Of a stretch of DNA of 64,000 nucleotides, positions 8,447 to 16,981 are shown piece after piece. The stretch is from the NCBI GenBank assembly GCA_000963575.1, contig CP011077.1, positions 3,844,001 to 3,908,000 on the forward strand. The letters run 5' to 3'. The DNA is from Klebsiella michiganensis. Its GTDB lineage: Bacteria > Pseudomonadota > Gammaproteobacteria > Enterobacterales > Enterobacteriaceae. Numbering within the stretch: the first letter of the stretch is position 1; every line of letters starts with the position of its first letter. The notes under the pieces were generated by a model. It was not told the origin of the DNA. It did no database searches and was given only the letters and a program-made list of their open reading frames with translations. Position numbers and translations under genes: made by a program.

Positions 8447-9400
8447 ATGATCGAGATTAAACACCTGCGGACGCTGCAAGCGTTACGACACAGCGGTTCG
8501 CTGGCCGCCGCTGCTGCCGCCCTGCATCAGACTCAGTCGGCCCTCTCTCACCAGTTCAGCGATCTGGAACAGCGGCTCGGCTTCCGCCTGTTTATCCGTA
8601 AAAGTCAGCCACTTCGCTTCACGCCGCAGGGGGAGATCTTGCTGCAGCTGGCGGAACAAGTGTTGCCGCAGATTGGCCGCGCCCTGCAGGCCTGTAATGA
8701 GCCGCACCAGACCCGGCTGCGCATTGCGATTGAATGTCACAGCTGCATTCAGTGGCTAACGCCTGCGCTGGAGAACTTCCGCCAGCACTGGCCGCAGGTG
8801 GAAATGGACTTTAAATCCGGCGTAACGTTTGATCCTCAGCCTGCGCTGCAGCAGGGTGAGCTGGATATCGTACTGACTTCCGACATTCTGCCGCGCAGCG
8901 GGCTGCATTATTCACCGATGTTTGATTTTGAAGTGCGCCTGGTGATGGCGACCGACCACCCGCTGGCGAAGAAAGACAGTATTGAGCCTGACGATTTAAC
9001 GCTTGAGACGCTGCTTATCTATCCGGTGCAGCGTGAACGTATGGATATCTGGCGCAATTTCCTGCAGCCTGCCGGGATCAGCCCGGCGTTGAAAAGCGTC
9101 GATAACACACTACTGCTGATTCAGATGGTGTCGGCGAGGATGGGGATTGCCGCACTGCCGCACTGGGTGGTGGAAAGCTTTGAGCACCAGGGCCTGATTG
9201 TCACCAGGACCCTGGGTGAAGGGTTATGGAGCCGCCTGTACGCCGCCGTTCGAGACGGCGAACAGCGCCAGCCGGTGACCGAAGCGTTTATTCGTTCGAC
9301 GCGCCAGCATGCCTGCGACCATTTACCGTTTGTGAAGAACGCGGAGCGACCCACCGGCGATGTACCCACAGCGAGGCCATTATCACCGTTCCCCCAATGA
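8447..9400 (+). CDS. metR: MetR, LysR-type activator of methionine genes
   Basis: LysR-family regulator that uses homocysteine as co-effector to activate metE and metH. It has 317 residues as in E. coli. The N-terminal winged helix-turn-helix is clear (LRTLQALRHSGSLAAAAA...SALSHQFSDLEQRLG, about residues 5-45), followed by the effector-binding fold from about 90. The ribosome-binding site GAAGGAC lies just upstream. The last 113 bp overlap the 3' end of bioP on the other strand, so the two C-termini constrain each other. Confidence 0.97.
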   Translation: MIEIKHLRTLQALRHSGSLAAAAAALHQTQSALSHQFSDLEQRLGFRLFIRKSQPLRFTPQGEILLQLAEQVLPQIGRALQACNEPHQTRLRIAIECHSCIQWLTPALENFRQHWPQVEMDFKSGVTFDPQPALQQGELDIVLTSDILPRSGLHYSPMFDFEVRLVMATDHPLAKKDSIEPDDLTLETLLIYPVQRERMDIWRNFLQPAGISPALKSVDNTLLLIQMVSARMGIAALPHWVVESFEHQGLIVTRTLGEGLWSRLYAAVRDGEQRQPVTEAFIRSTRQHACDHLPFVKNAERPTGDVPTARPLSPFPQ

Positions 9401-10196
9401 TAAAACTCGGCCAGTGAGGCTGCTCTTGCCAGATGGCAAGATTCACCAGCAGCCCGGCCGGGACATGCACGTTGTTCATGATCCCGAGCGTGCCGGCGTC
9501 CACCTGAGTTGCGCCGTAGTTCCACATAAAATAACCCAGCCCGGAAGCTACCACGCCAAGCCAGACCAAAATCCCCCACTGTAACGTCGTTGTGGGGAGT
9601 TTTTGCGGGTTGCCGAGCGCAAACCAGGCCACAATGGCAACAATAAACGCGCCAAGATAGAACCACGAAAACGCGCAGTGCTGCGGCATCGGATGTGTTT
9701 CCATCAGGCGCTTGTAGCCCACCATGCCGATGGCAAAGCAGATATTCGCCCCCTGCACCAGCAGCAGGCCGATCCAGAAATGATCGCTCACTTTGTCGTA
9801 GCGAATAATCGCCGCGCCAATCACCGCCAGCCCCGCACTTAGCGCATAACCCCAGCGCAGTTTATTACCACTCAGCAAATCGTAGATAAGCGTGACGTAC
9901 AGCGGCGTCATTACCGTGAAAAGCAGGAATTCAGATACCGTGAGATAAAGATAAGCGCGGAAGCTGAAGAGGTACATTACGCCCAGCTGTAGCGCCCCCA
10001 CCAGCATGTACAGCAGCAGAGTTTTAAGCTGGTAGCCCTTGAAACGCAGAAATGGCAGAAACACCAGGGCTGCCAGGCCGACGCGCATCAGCACCGAGAA
10101 ATAGCTGTCCACATGCCCGGCAAGATATTCGCCGATCAGGCTAAAAGAGAAGGCCCACAGAATCGTGGTAATGATGAGTAATGGCACAATGAGCAA
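9288..10196 (-). CDS. bioP: Biotin transporter BioP (EamA/DMT family)
   Basis: Inner-membrane biotin importer (YigM in E. coli), a drug/metabolite-transporter fold with ten predicted helices in two EamA repeats. The frame has 302 residues (E. coli 299). The start aligned with E. coli is a TTG (LLIITTILWAFSF follows); a GTG three codons later has better spacing from GCGGA, so the start is uncertain by 9 bp. The conserved GIMNNVHVPAGLLVN block is present. The 3' end overlaps metR by 113 bp, tail to tail. Confidence 0.93.
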   Translation of the reverse strand: MLIVPLLIITTILWAFSFSLIGEYLAGHVDSYFSVLMRVGLAALVFLPFLRFKGYQLKTLLLYMLVGALQLGVMYLFSFRAYLYLTVSEFLLFTVMTPLYVTLIYDLLSGNKLRWGYALSAGLAVIGAAIIRYDKVSDHFWIGLLLVQGANICFAIGMVGYKRLMETHPMPQHCAFSWFYLGAFIVAIVAWFALGNPQKLPTTTLQWGILVWLGVVASGLGYFMWNYGATQVDAGTLGIMNNVHVPAGLLVNLAIWQEQPHWPSFIIGGTVIMASLWVHRRWVAPRSSQTVNGRRHAGASNE

Positions 10197-10263
10197 TCCG
10201 CAACGAACAAGATTGCGCCATTGTACTGGGAGGAGGCTACATCGGCTTAACTATTTAGTTGAC

Positions 10264-10286
10264 GAGTGGTCACTAATAAACCACTC
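10264..10286. repeat. Inverted repeat downstream of yigL
   Basis: Arms GAGTGGT and ACCACTC flank 9 nt in the gap between yigL and bioP. It may be the yigL terminator or a bioP upstream element; no T run follows on either strand, so the role is open. Confidence 0.4.
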
Positions 10287-10298
10287 ATCAGTTGCCGA

Positions 10299-11105
10299 TC
10301 ATTCAGCCTTGAGGAACAACCTGCGCAAATAGTGCGGCACGGCGTTGTCGGCGTTGGTGCCAATCACTTCCAGCTCCGGCAGCAGATCCTTCAGGCGCTG
10401 ATGAGCGTTGCCCATGATACAGCCCTTGCCCGCCATGCTCAGCATTTCTGCGTCATTCATGCCGTCGCCGAAGGCAATGCAATCCTTCAGGCTGTAACCC
10501 ATCGCTTTCGAGACTGCTTCCAGCGCGTGCCCTTTGGAAACGCCGCCCGCCATCACTTCCAGACAGGTGAGCGTCGAGAAACTGACATTCACGCGGTCGC
10601 CCCAGCGGGCGTTGATCGCCTGCTCCAGCGGCAGCAGCGTATCGTGATCGTCGCAGGTGAAGAACACTTTGCTGACGCCGTCGGCTTCCAGCAGGCCCGG
10701 TTCAAACAGGGTGTAGCTGAATTTGGCTTCCTGGAAATATTTCATCTCTTCCGGACGGTGACGGTTCATAAACCACTCGTCACCTTTGTAGACGTTGGTC
10801 ACGATGTCCGGGTTGTTATGCACCACGCCAAACAGATCCTGGGCGATGTCGTGGTCGAGATCGTGAGAGAAGAACAGATTACCCTCAGTGTCATGCACGC
10901 GAGCGCCGTTCGAGGTGATCATGTACGCCTTGATCTCAAGATTGTCGCGAATTTGCGCCACATCGATATGGTGTCGGCCGGTGGCAAAAATAAAGTTAAC
11001 GCCTTCAGCGGTGAGCAGTTTTAACGTTTCTTTCGCGTAAGCGGAGAGGAAATGATCGGGAGACAGCAAAGTGCCATCTAAATCTGAAGCAACGACGTGG
11101 TACAT
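10299..11105 (-). CDS. yigL: YigL, HAD-IIB sugar-phosphate / pyridoxal-phosphate phosphatase
   Basis: Cof-type HAD phosphatase. In E. coli YigL hydrolyses pyridoxal phosphate and sugar phosphates and takes part in the sugar-phosphate stress response (SgrS-stabilised). Motif I is SDLDGTLLS, with motif II in TSNGA and the C-terminal GDGMNDAEML. The start at MYHVVASDLDG gives 268 residues (E. coli 266) and has AGAGGA upstream; a frame 9 codons longer is open but not supported. It lies 27 bp after pldB on the same strand and is probably cotranscribed with it. Confidence 0.95.
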   Translation of the reverse strand: MYHVVASDLDGTLLSPDHFLSAYAKETLKLLTAEGVNFIFATGRHHIDVAQIRDNLEIKAYMITSNGARVHDTEGNLFFSHDLDHDIAQDLFGVVHNNPDIVTNVYKGDEWFMNRHRPEEMKYFQEAKFSYTLFEPGLLEADGVSKVFFTCDDHDTLLPLEQAINARWGDRVNVSFSTLTCLEVMAGGVSKGHALEAVSKAMGYSLKDCIAFGDGMNDAEMLSMAGKGCIMGNAHQRLKDLLPELEVIGTNADNAVPHYLRRLFLKAE

Positions 11106-11132
11106 AGAGATCCTCTGAAGAGATATATTCAA

Positions 11133-12137
11133 TTAGTTATGCCGGTCGAAAAACTCAAGCACGGCAGACAAGGCTCTGGCTCGCATAGCGTCCTTCTCAA
11201 ACAGGATCTCGTGATACGCGCCTTCAATGACGTAAGGTGTTTCCCCCTCACAAGGGTGGCCCGCCGCGGCCATAATTTCGCAGAATTGCTGGTGCGCGCG
11301 GTTATCTACCACTCGCTCCTCTTCTGCCTGGAGTAAAAAGATCGGCGTGGTGATGGCAGTGGCTCCTGCTAACACCTTTTCTCCGGCGAGGATCCCTTCT
11401 CGAACCCAATGGAAGGTTGGCCCGCCTACCCGTAATGCTGGCTCATCAGCATAAAAACGCAGGCTGCGGCGGTACCGCTCTTCGCTGTGGGTCAGGACGT
11501 TAACGCTAAACGGCAGCGCGCGCCAGCGGCCCGTCCCGATGGCGTATCCTTCCCGAATACGTGGATGCCCTTCGGCCCAGTCAAGAATATGGCGCACCAT
11601 CCATTCCGGCCAGCGCAGCGTAATACCAAACATCGGAGCGCAGAGCGCGACTGCATCAAAGGCGTCCGGGGCTTGCTGTAACCATAACGCGGCAATGGCG
11701 CCGCCCATTGAGTGGGCCAACAGATAGCGTTTACGCCAGTGCCCTGACGCCACTTCCTGTTGGTAAAAACGGTCAAAATCTTCGACATAATCACTAAAGT
11801 TGACGACGTGGCCACGGTGGGTGTCTGACAGCATGCGCCCTGAACGCCCCTGCCCCCGGTGGTCGATGATCAAAACATCAAAGCCGCAGTGGAACAGGTC
11901 ATAGGCTAGCTCAGCGTATTTCACGTAGCTTTCAATTCTGCCAGGGCAGACAACAATCACGCGATCGTGCTGCGCCGAACAAAAGCGAACGTAGCGAACC
12001 GACACGTCATCCACGCCGGTAAATTCGCGCTCTTCCCGCTTGCGCCAAAAGTCCGTCAGTGGACCCGTGGCAAAAGCAGCAAATGCGCCTTCCCGTTCTA
12101 ACCATCCATTTTTATGCTGAGACATAGGGGTCGGCAT
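11133..12137 (-). CDS. pldB: Lysophospholipase L2
   Basis: Inner-membrane-associated lysophospholipase of the alpha/beta hydrolase fold, acting on lyso-PE and acyl transfer to phosphatidylglycerol. The nucleophile Ser143 lies in AHSMGGA, the oxyanion region is RGQGRSG, and a late His is in GAYHEILFEKD. It has 334 residues (E. coli 340). The start is not certain: neither the first ATG (12137) nor the second four codons later (MSQHKNGW) has a clear Shine-Dalgarno. Followed closely by yigL. Confidence 0.93.
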   Translation of the reverse strand: MPTPMSQHKNGWLEREGAFAAFATGPLTDFWRKREEREFTGVDDVSVRYVRFCSAQHDRVIVVCPGRIESYVKYAELAYDLFHCGFDVLIIDHRGQGRSGRMLSDTHRGHVVNFSDYVEDFDRFYQQEVASGHWRKRYLLAHSMGGAIAALWLQQAPDAFDAVALCAPMFGITLRWPEWMVRHILDWAEGHPRIREGYAIGTGRWRALPFSVNVLTHSEERYRRSLRFYADEPALRVGGPTFHWVREGILAGEKVLAGATAITTPIFLLQAEEERVVDNRAHQQFCEIMAAAGHPCEGETPYVIEGAYHEILFEKDAMRARALSAVLEFFDRHN

Positions 12138-12225
12138 CAGGTATCTATGGTTTTTTTATGGCCCGTGGCACGCTTATCAACAATAGCGTATTGTGGCATA
12201 AAAGCGCGCGTTCAGGGAGTTTCGC

Positions 12226-12846
12226 ATGACCTTCGAGTGGTGGTTTACCTATCTGCTAACCACAATAATTCTTAGCCTTTCCCCCGGCTCCGGTGCCATC
12301 AATACCATGACCACCGCCATTAGCCACGGCTATCGCGGTGCGGCAGCGTCAATTACCGGGCTGCAAACCGGGCTGGCGCTGCATATTGTGCTAGTCGGCG
12401 TTGGGCTTGGGGCCTTGTTTTCACGCTCGCTGCTGGCCTTTGAAGTGCTGAAGTGGGCGGGGGTTGCCTATCTTATTTGGCTGGGGATCCAGCAATGGAG
12501 AGCCGCAGGCGCACTGGATTTAAACACCCTTGCCACGGCGCAGCCGCGCAGCAAACTGTTTAAACGAGCAGTGTTTGTTAACCTGACAAACCCGAAAAGC
12601 ATCGTGTTTCTGGCCGCCCTCTTCCCACAGTTTATCGCCCCACATCAGCCCCAGGCGATGCAGTACGTCGTGCTCGGTGTGACAACGGTAGTCGTCGATA
12701 TCATCGTGATGATTGGCTACGCGACCCTGGCCAAACGGATTGCCGCCTGGATTAAGGGGCCGCACCAGATGAAAGCCTTGAACCGGGTCTTTGGCTCGCT
12801 GTTTATGCTGGTTGGCGCGCTGCTTGCCGGCGCGCGCCAGGCCTGA
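12226..12846 (+). CDS. rhtB: Homoserine/homoserine lactone exporter RhtB
   Basis: LysE-family inner-membrane exporter of homoserine, homoserine lactone and threonine. It has 206 residues as in E. coli, with about six hydrophobic segments and the LysE signature SPGSGAINTMTTAISHG near residue 20. A CAGGGAG ribosome-binding site precedes the ATG. Its stop codon is immediately followed, with no spacer, by the complement of the rhtC stop codon, so the two convergent paralogues abut exactly. Confidence 0.96.
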   Translation: MTFEWWFTYLLTTIILSLSPGSGAINTMTTAISHGYRGAAASITGLQTGLALHIVLVGVGLGALFSRSLLAFEVLKWAGVAYLIWLGIQQWRAAGALDLNTLATAQPRSKLFKRAVFVNLTNPKSIVFLAALFPQFIAPHQPQAMQYVVLGVTTVVVDIIVMIGYATLAKRIAAWIKGPHQMKALNRVFGSLFMLVGALLAGARQA

Positions 12847-13467
12847 TTATCGGGAGATGATCAGGTGAATACCAAATCCGGTGAACAGAGCGCCCGCCAT
12901 ACCGTCGATCCATTTGGCGAGGCGCTGATAGCCGCGGCGCATTTTTGGTAATGCGAACAGGCTCGCCACAATAGTGAACCAGGCGAAGGTTTCAATCGCG
13001 ATCAGCACAAACAGGCCCCAGCGCTCAGCGCTGCCAACGTTGTCGCCAACAAACAGCGAGAACACGCTGCCGAAGTAGATAATCGCTTTCGGGTTAGCCA
13101 GGTTCGTCAGCAGCCCTTTCACAAAGCTCTTCCCGCCGCTCGCCAGCTCGACTTTCGGGGCTTCTTCGCCTGTAGTTTCTTTCTTGAATGCGCCGCGCAG
13201 CATCTGATAGCCCATCCAGCAAAGATACAGCCCGCCGCCGACCATGATGATGTTATGCAGCCAGGCCATTTTTTCGAGGATCAGGTGCAGGCCAAGTAGC
13301 GCCACGCCCGCCCAAACCATAACGCCAGCGGTAATGCCCAGCACGCCCATCATCGCCTCTTTGCGAGAGCGGCTTACGGCTGTCTGGGAAACAAAGAAAA
13401 AGTCAGGACCCGGGCTCATCAGGGCAACGATGTGCACCAGCGCCACGGTCAGAAATAGCATTAACAT
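12847..13467 (-). CDS. rhtC: Threonine exporter RhtC
   Basis: LysE-family threonine exporter, paralogue of the adjacent rhtB. It has 206 residues as in E. coli; SPGPDFFFVSQTAVSRSRKE and LTNLANPKAIIYFGSVFSLF are the conserved blocks. Six membrane segments are predicted. It lies downstream of recQ on the same strand with a 64 bp gap that carries a nested inverted repeat. Confidence 0.97.
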   Translation of the reverse strand: MLMLFLTVALVHIVALMSPGPDFFFVSQTAVSRSRKEAMMGVLGITAGVMVWAGVALLGLHLILEKMAWLHNIIMVGGGLYLCWMGYQMLRGAFKKETTGEEAPKVELASGGKSFVKGLLTNLANPKAIIYFGSVFSLFVGDNVGSAERWGLFVLIAIETFAWFTIVASLFALPKMRRGYQRLAKWIDGMAGALFTGFGIHLIISR

Positions 13468-13494
13468 AGGGAATAGCTCGCGTGCAGATAATTC

Positions 13495-13540
13495 GAAGAG
13501 TCATTATCCTGCCACTTTTCCTCGCGGCAGGCTACTCTTC
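13495..13540. repeat. Nested inverted repeat at the recQ 3' end
   Basis: Outer arms GAAGAGT (13495-13501) and ACTCTTC (13534-13540); inner arms CCTGCC (13508-13513) and GGCAGG (13526-13531). The right outer arm is the last codons of recQ. It could slow or end recQ transcription or stabilise its 3' end; no T tract follows. Confidence 0.45.
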
Positions 13541-15361
13541 ATCCACGCCGTCAACGTGGTCGCGAATCAGCGTCATAAACGGGCGGCCAAAGCGCTCAAG
13601 TTTACGCGTCCCCACCCCGTTAATACCCAGCATCTCGCCTGGCGACAGCGGCATCTGCTCAGCCATTTCAATCAGCGTTGCATCGTTAAACACCACATAC
13701 GGCGGGATGTTTTCTTCATCCGCAATGGATTTGCGCAGCTTTCTGAGTTTGGCGAACAGCTTGCGATCGTAATTACCGCCAAAGACTTTCTGGCTGGCGC
13801 GCGGCTTAATAGCCACGACTCGCGGCACCGCCAGCATCAGCGGCTCCTCACCACGCAGGTAAGGACGTGCTGCTTCCGTCAGCTGCAGCGCGGAGTGAGC
13901 GGCGATATTTTGCGTCACCACGCCGAGGTGGATGAGCTGGCGAATCACGCTGACCCAGTGTTCCGTCGTGTGTTCGCGGCCTTCACCGTAAATCTTCAGT
14001 TTGTCGTGGCCAAGATCGCGAATTCGCTGGTTGTTGGCGCCGCGCAGGACTTCGACTACGTAGCCCATCCCAAAGCGCTGGCCGACGCGGTAAATGCAGG
14101 ACAGCGCTTTTTGCGCGTCCATCAGACCGTCATAGCGACGAGGCGGATCGAGGCAGATATCGCAGTTGCCGCAAGACTGCTGGCGACCTTCGCCGAAGTA
14201 GTTCAGCAGCACGAGGCGGCGACAGGTTTGCGCTTCGGCAAAGGCGCCCATGGCGTTGAGCTTGTGGCGCTCAATGTCCTGCAGCTGTCCCGGGGCTTTT
14301 TCTTCAAGACATTTACGCAGCCAGGCCATATCCGCCGGATCGTAAAACAGCATCGCTTCCGCAGGCAGGCCATCACGCCCGGCACGGCCGGTTTCCTGAT
14401 AGTAAGATTCGATATTACGGGGGATATCGAAGTGGGCGACAAAACGTACGTTCGGCTTGTTGATGCCCATGCCGAAAGCGACGGTCGCGACCACGATTTG
14501 CAGATCGTCACGCTGGAATTTTTCCTGCACTTCGCCGCGTACCTGATGCTCCAGTCCCGCGTGATAGGCGCCGGCGCTGATGCCTTTGCTTTGCAGTCGG
14601 GCGGCGATGTCTTCCACTTTTGCCCGGCTATTGCAGTAAATAATCCCGGACTTGCCGCGCTGCTCCTGAATATAGCGAGTGAGCTGATCGAGCGGTTTAA
14701 ACTTCTCCATCAGCATGTAGCGGATATTCGGTCGGTCAAAACTGCTGATCTGGATGAACGGCTCGTGGAGCCCCAGCAGGCGCACAATATCAAGCCTGGT
14801 AGTGTCGTCAGCCGTGGCCGTCAGCGCAACAAACGGCACCGCAGGCAGCCGCTCGCGAAGCTGCCCGAGCGCGGCATATTCCGGGCGGAAATCGTGCCCC
14901 CACTGCGAAATACAGTGTGCTTCGTCCACCGCCACCATCGAAAGCTGCCAGTTACTGAGATGGTCGATGAAGTTGTCCATCATCAGGCGCTCAGGCGCGA
15001 TATACAGCAGGCGAATTTGCCCGGTGCGACAGCCGGTCATCACTTCCAGCTGTTGTTCGCGAGTTTGGGTGGAGTTAAGACAGGCCGCCGCCACGCCGTT
15101 CGCCAGCAGCTGATCAACCTGGTCTTTCATCAGGGAAATCAGCGGGGAAACCACCACGGTCAGGCCGCCAAACACCAGCGCGGGGATTTGATAGCACAGG
15201 GATTTACCGCCCCCGGTCGGCATCACCACCAGGCAGTCACGCCCCTCCAGCACCGTATCGATGATGGTTTCCTGGCCCGGACGAAACTGTTGATACCCGA
15301 AGGTATCCTGCAGAACCTGTCTCGCCAGCGACGCCTGATTGATTACTTCCGCCTGTGCCAC
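13532..15361 (-). CDS. recQ: ATP-dependent DNA helicase RecQ
   Basis: 3'-5' superfamily 2 helicase of the RecF pathway and of illegitimate recombination control. It has 609 residues as in E. coli. Walker A is PTGGGKS (about residues 47-54), the box II is DEAH (AVDEAHCISQWGHDF) and motif VI is QETGRAGRDG. The zinc-binding Cys set is at CRRL...CGNCDIC, and an HRDC domain is at the C-terminus (LSPGEMLGINGVGTRKLERFG). The start codon is GTG. Separate from pldA by 63 bp holding a terminator. Confidence 0.98.
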   Translation of the reverse strand: MAQAEVINQASLARQVLQDTFGYQQFRPGQETIIDTVLEGRDCLVVMPTGGGKSLCYQIPALVFGGLTVVVSPLISLMKDQVDQLLANGVAAACLNSTQTREQQLEVMTGCRTGQIRLLYIAPERLMMDNFIDHLSNWQLSMVAVDEAHCISQWGHDFRPEYAALGQLRERLPAVPFVALTATADDTTRLDIVRLLGLHEPFIQISSFDRPNIRYMLMEKFKPLDQLTRYIQEQRGKSGIIYCNSRAKVEDIAARLQSKGISAGAYHAGLEHQVRGEVQEKFQRDDLQIVVATVAFGMGINKPNVRFVAHFDIPRNIESYYQETGRAGRDGLPAEAMLFYDPADMAWLRKCLEEKAPGQLQDIERHKLNAMGAFAEAQTCRRLVLLNYFGEGRQQSCGNCDICLDPPRRYDGLMDAQKALSCIYRVGQRFGMGYVVEVLRGANNQRIRDLGHDKLKIYGEGREHTTEHWVSVIRQLIHLGVVTQNIAAHSALQLTEAARPYLRGEEPLMLAVPRVVAIKPRASQKVFGGNYDRKLFAKLRKLRKSIADEENIPPYVVFNDATLIEMAEQMPLSPGEMLGINGVGTRKLERFGRPFMTLIRDHVDGVDEE

Positions 15362-15383
15362 GCTATCCCCACTACCTAAAATT

Positions 15384-15407
15384 CAGGCGCCATTTTCAGC
15401 GCCTGGA
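15384..15407 (-). terminator. Probable terminator of pldA
   Basis: Stem CAGGCGC/GCGCCTG with an 8 nt loop, followed on the minus strand by AATTTT, between pldA and recQ. Confidence 0.6.
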
Positions 15408-15424
15408 AGAGAAACTGCAATGCT

Positions 15425-16291
15425 TTAGAAAAGATCGTTTAGCATAACGCCTACGCCAACCCGTGTCTGGTTAAAGTTGTAATCGATGAGCGATTCGCCG
15501 TAGCCGCTGTAGACCTGGGTATAGAAACGCACGTTTTTCGAGATCGGGTAGCTCACGCCAAATTCTGCCCCGCCGTAGCCGCTGTTCCAGTTGTATTGTC
15601 CCTTCACGCTGAAAATCGCCTCACCCAGCGCATAGCCAACCTTAAGCTGGTAGTAGCCCATGTATTTGGTGATGTCCGGGTTGTCCTCAACGCTGCCCAC
15701 CACATACCAGGGTTTCACTTCAACCTGCCAGTCACCGTTTTGTGCCATCAGCCGGGTGTAAAGGCGGTTCCGGCCGCGAGAGGTCGGGTCAGAACGACCG
15801 TTTGAGTCGTGGTTATAGCCAAACTCTACGTCTCGCAATGTCCAGCCCGCAAAGGTTGCATCCGTTGCAAAACCGAGGAATAACTGAGGCTCGTAGTTGG
15901 TTTCACGAAACGGTGAAGATTCATTGCGGTTAGAAAGCTGCCACCAGGATTTCTGGGTATAGGAGGCCGCCAGCACGGAGTTATCGCCCAGAATACCGCG
16001 CCACAGCGGGAAGGCCAGGCTTAGCTGGAACTTCACCTCGTCTTTACGCGCGTTGCTGGCCCAGTCGTAGGAGCTTATCGCCTCTTTATTCATATCGCTG
16101 GTCCAGGTGTATAGCAGGTAATTCGTGTCGTACGGGTACAGCGTGAAGGGATTGTCGTGTTCCTGCAGCAGATTAGCAATGATACTGCCGCGCACCGCGG
16201 GCTTGTCGTGGATTTTATCAATGGTGGTTTCTTGTGCGAAGGCAGTCAAAGGTAGCATCGCGGCTACTCCCCACCCCAGAGGTTTCAGCAT
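15425..16291 (-). CDS. pldA: Outer membrane phospholipase A (OMPLA)
   Basis: Outer-membrane beta-barrel phospholipase A1/A2 that removes phospholipids from the outer leaflet. The start at MLKPLGWGV gives 288 residues (E. coli 289) and has GAACGGGA upstream. The signal peptide ends at TAFA before QETT. The catalytic region GYNHDSNGRSDPTSR holds the His and Ser; the downstream Asn lies in the same strand pair. The C-terminus ends in an aromatic Phe (MLNDLF), typical for BAM substrates. A frame 7 codons longer has no ribosome-binding site. Confidence 0.96.
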   Translation of the reverse strand: MLKPLGWGVAAMLPLTAFAQETTIDKIHDKPAVRGSIIANLLQEHDNPFTLYPYDTNYLLYTWTSDMNKEAISSYDWASNARKDEVKFQLSLAFPLWRGILGDNSVLAASYTQKSWWQLSNRNESSPFRETNYEPQLFLGFATDATFAGWTLRDVEFGYNHDSNGRSDPTSRGRNRLYTRLMAQNGDWQVEVKPWYVVGSVEDNPDITKYMGYYQLKVGYALGEAIFSVKGQYNWNSGYGGAEFGVSYPISKNVRFYTQVYSGYGESLIDYNFNQTRVGVGVMLNDLF

Positions 16292-16458
16292 TAGTCCCGT
16301 TCTCCATAACAAAAAGTGTCTAAATATTTATCGCCAAACATTTTACAGCAGGATGCCCCAAAGCACGCCCCTGCGGTTCCGAAAGTGGAAAGCAACAATT
16401 GAGAAGCATAAACTAAACACCTTGTTAACTTATTCACTTTTTGTTCGAGGAATGAACG

Positions 16459-16929
16459 ATGTCTTCCCCTGTACTCACCACAGAAGCCGCCCTCAAGCTG
16501 GTGGGCGAAATCTTCGTGTATCACATGCCTTTCAACCGTGCGCTTGGCCTGGAGCTGGAGCGCTACGAAAAAGCGTTCGCCCAACTGAGCTTTAATAATC
16601 AACCGATGATGGTGGGCAACTGGGCGCAAAGTATTTTGCACGGCGGCGTTATCGCCTCCGCGCTTGACGTGGCGGCAGGCCTGGTCTGCGTAGGCAGCAC
16701 GCTGACGCGCCATGACACCATCACCGAAGACGAGCTTCGCCAGCGCCTGTCAAAAATGGGCACCATCGATTTGCGCGTAGATTATCTGCGTCCGGGCCGC
16801 GGAGAGCGCTTCACGGCCAGCAGCAGCCTGCTACGCGCCGGTAATAAAGTGGCGGTGGCACGCGTAGAACTTCATAACCAGGACCAGCTGCACATTGCCA
16901 GCGCAACGGCTACCTACATGGTAGGGTAA
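16459..16929 (+). CDS. yigI: YigI, hotdog-fold acyl-CoA thioesterase
   Basis: Single-domain hotdog thioesterase; E. coli YigI is reported to act on medium- and long-chain acyl-CoA in support of beta-oxidation. It has 156 residues (E. coli 155). The PaaI-type motif is GNWAQSILHGGVIASALDVAAGL, with LRVDYLRPGRG and the closing ATATYMVG. Divergent from pldA and followed 52 bp later by rarD, so the two may share a transcript. Confidence 0.9.
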   Translation: MSSPVLTTEAALKLVGEIFVYHMPFNRALGLELERYEKAFAQLSFNNQPMMVGNWAQSILHGGVIASALDVAAGLVCVGSTLTRHDTITEDELRQRLSKMGTIDLRVDYLRPGRGERFTASSSLLRAGNKVAVARVELHNQDQLHIASATATYMVG

Positions 16930-16981
16930 GGATGTAAACCCTGTTATTATTTGCTCACTATTTTTTTGCTGAGTTTTCTTC

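Noticed and set aside
8435..8447. TGAA-N5-TTCA as the main MetR site
   Set aside because: It overlaps the metR ribosome-binding site and start codon, so the match may be chance; kept only as a note in the control region.
13244..15379. 711-codon open frame antisense to recQ and rhtC
   Set aside because: It mirrors recQ codons in a high-GC region, shows no domain, and is rich in His/Gln/Arg as expected from a shadow frame.
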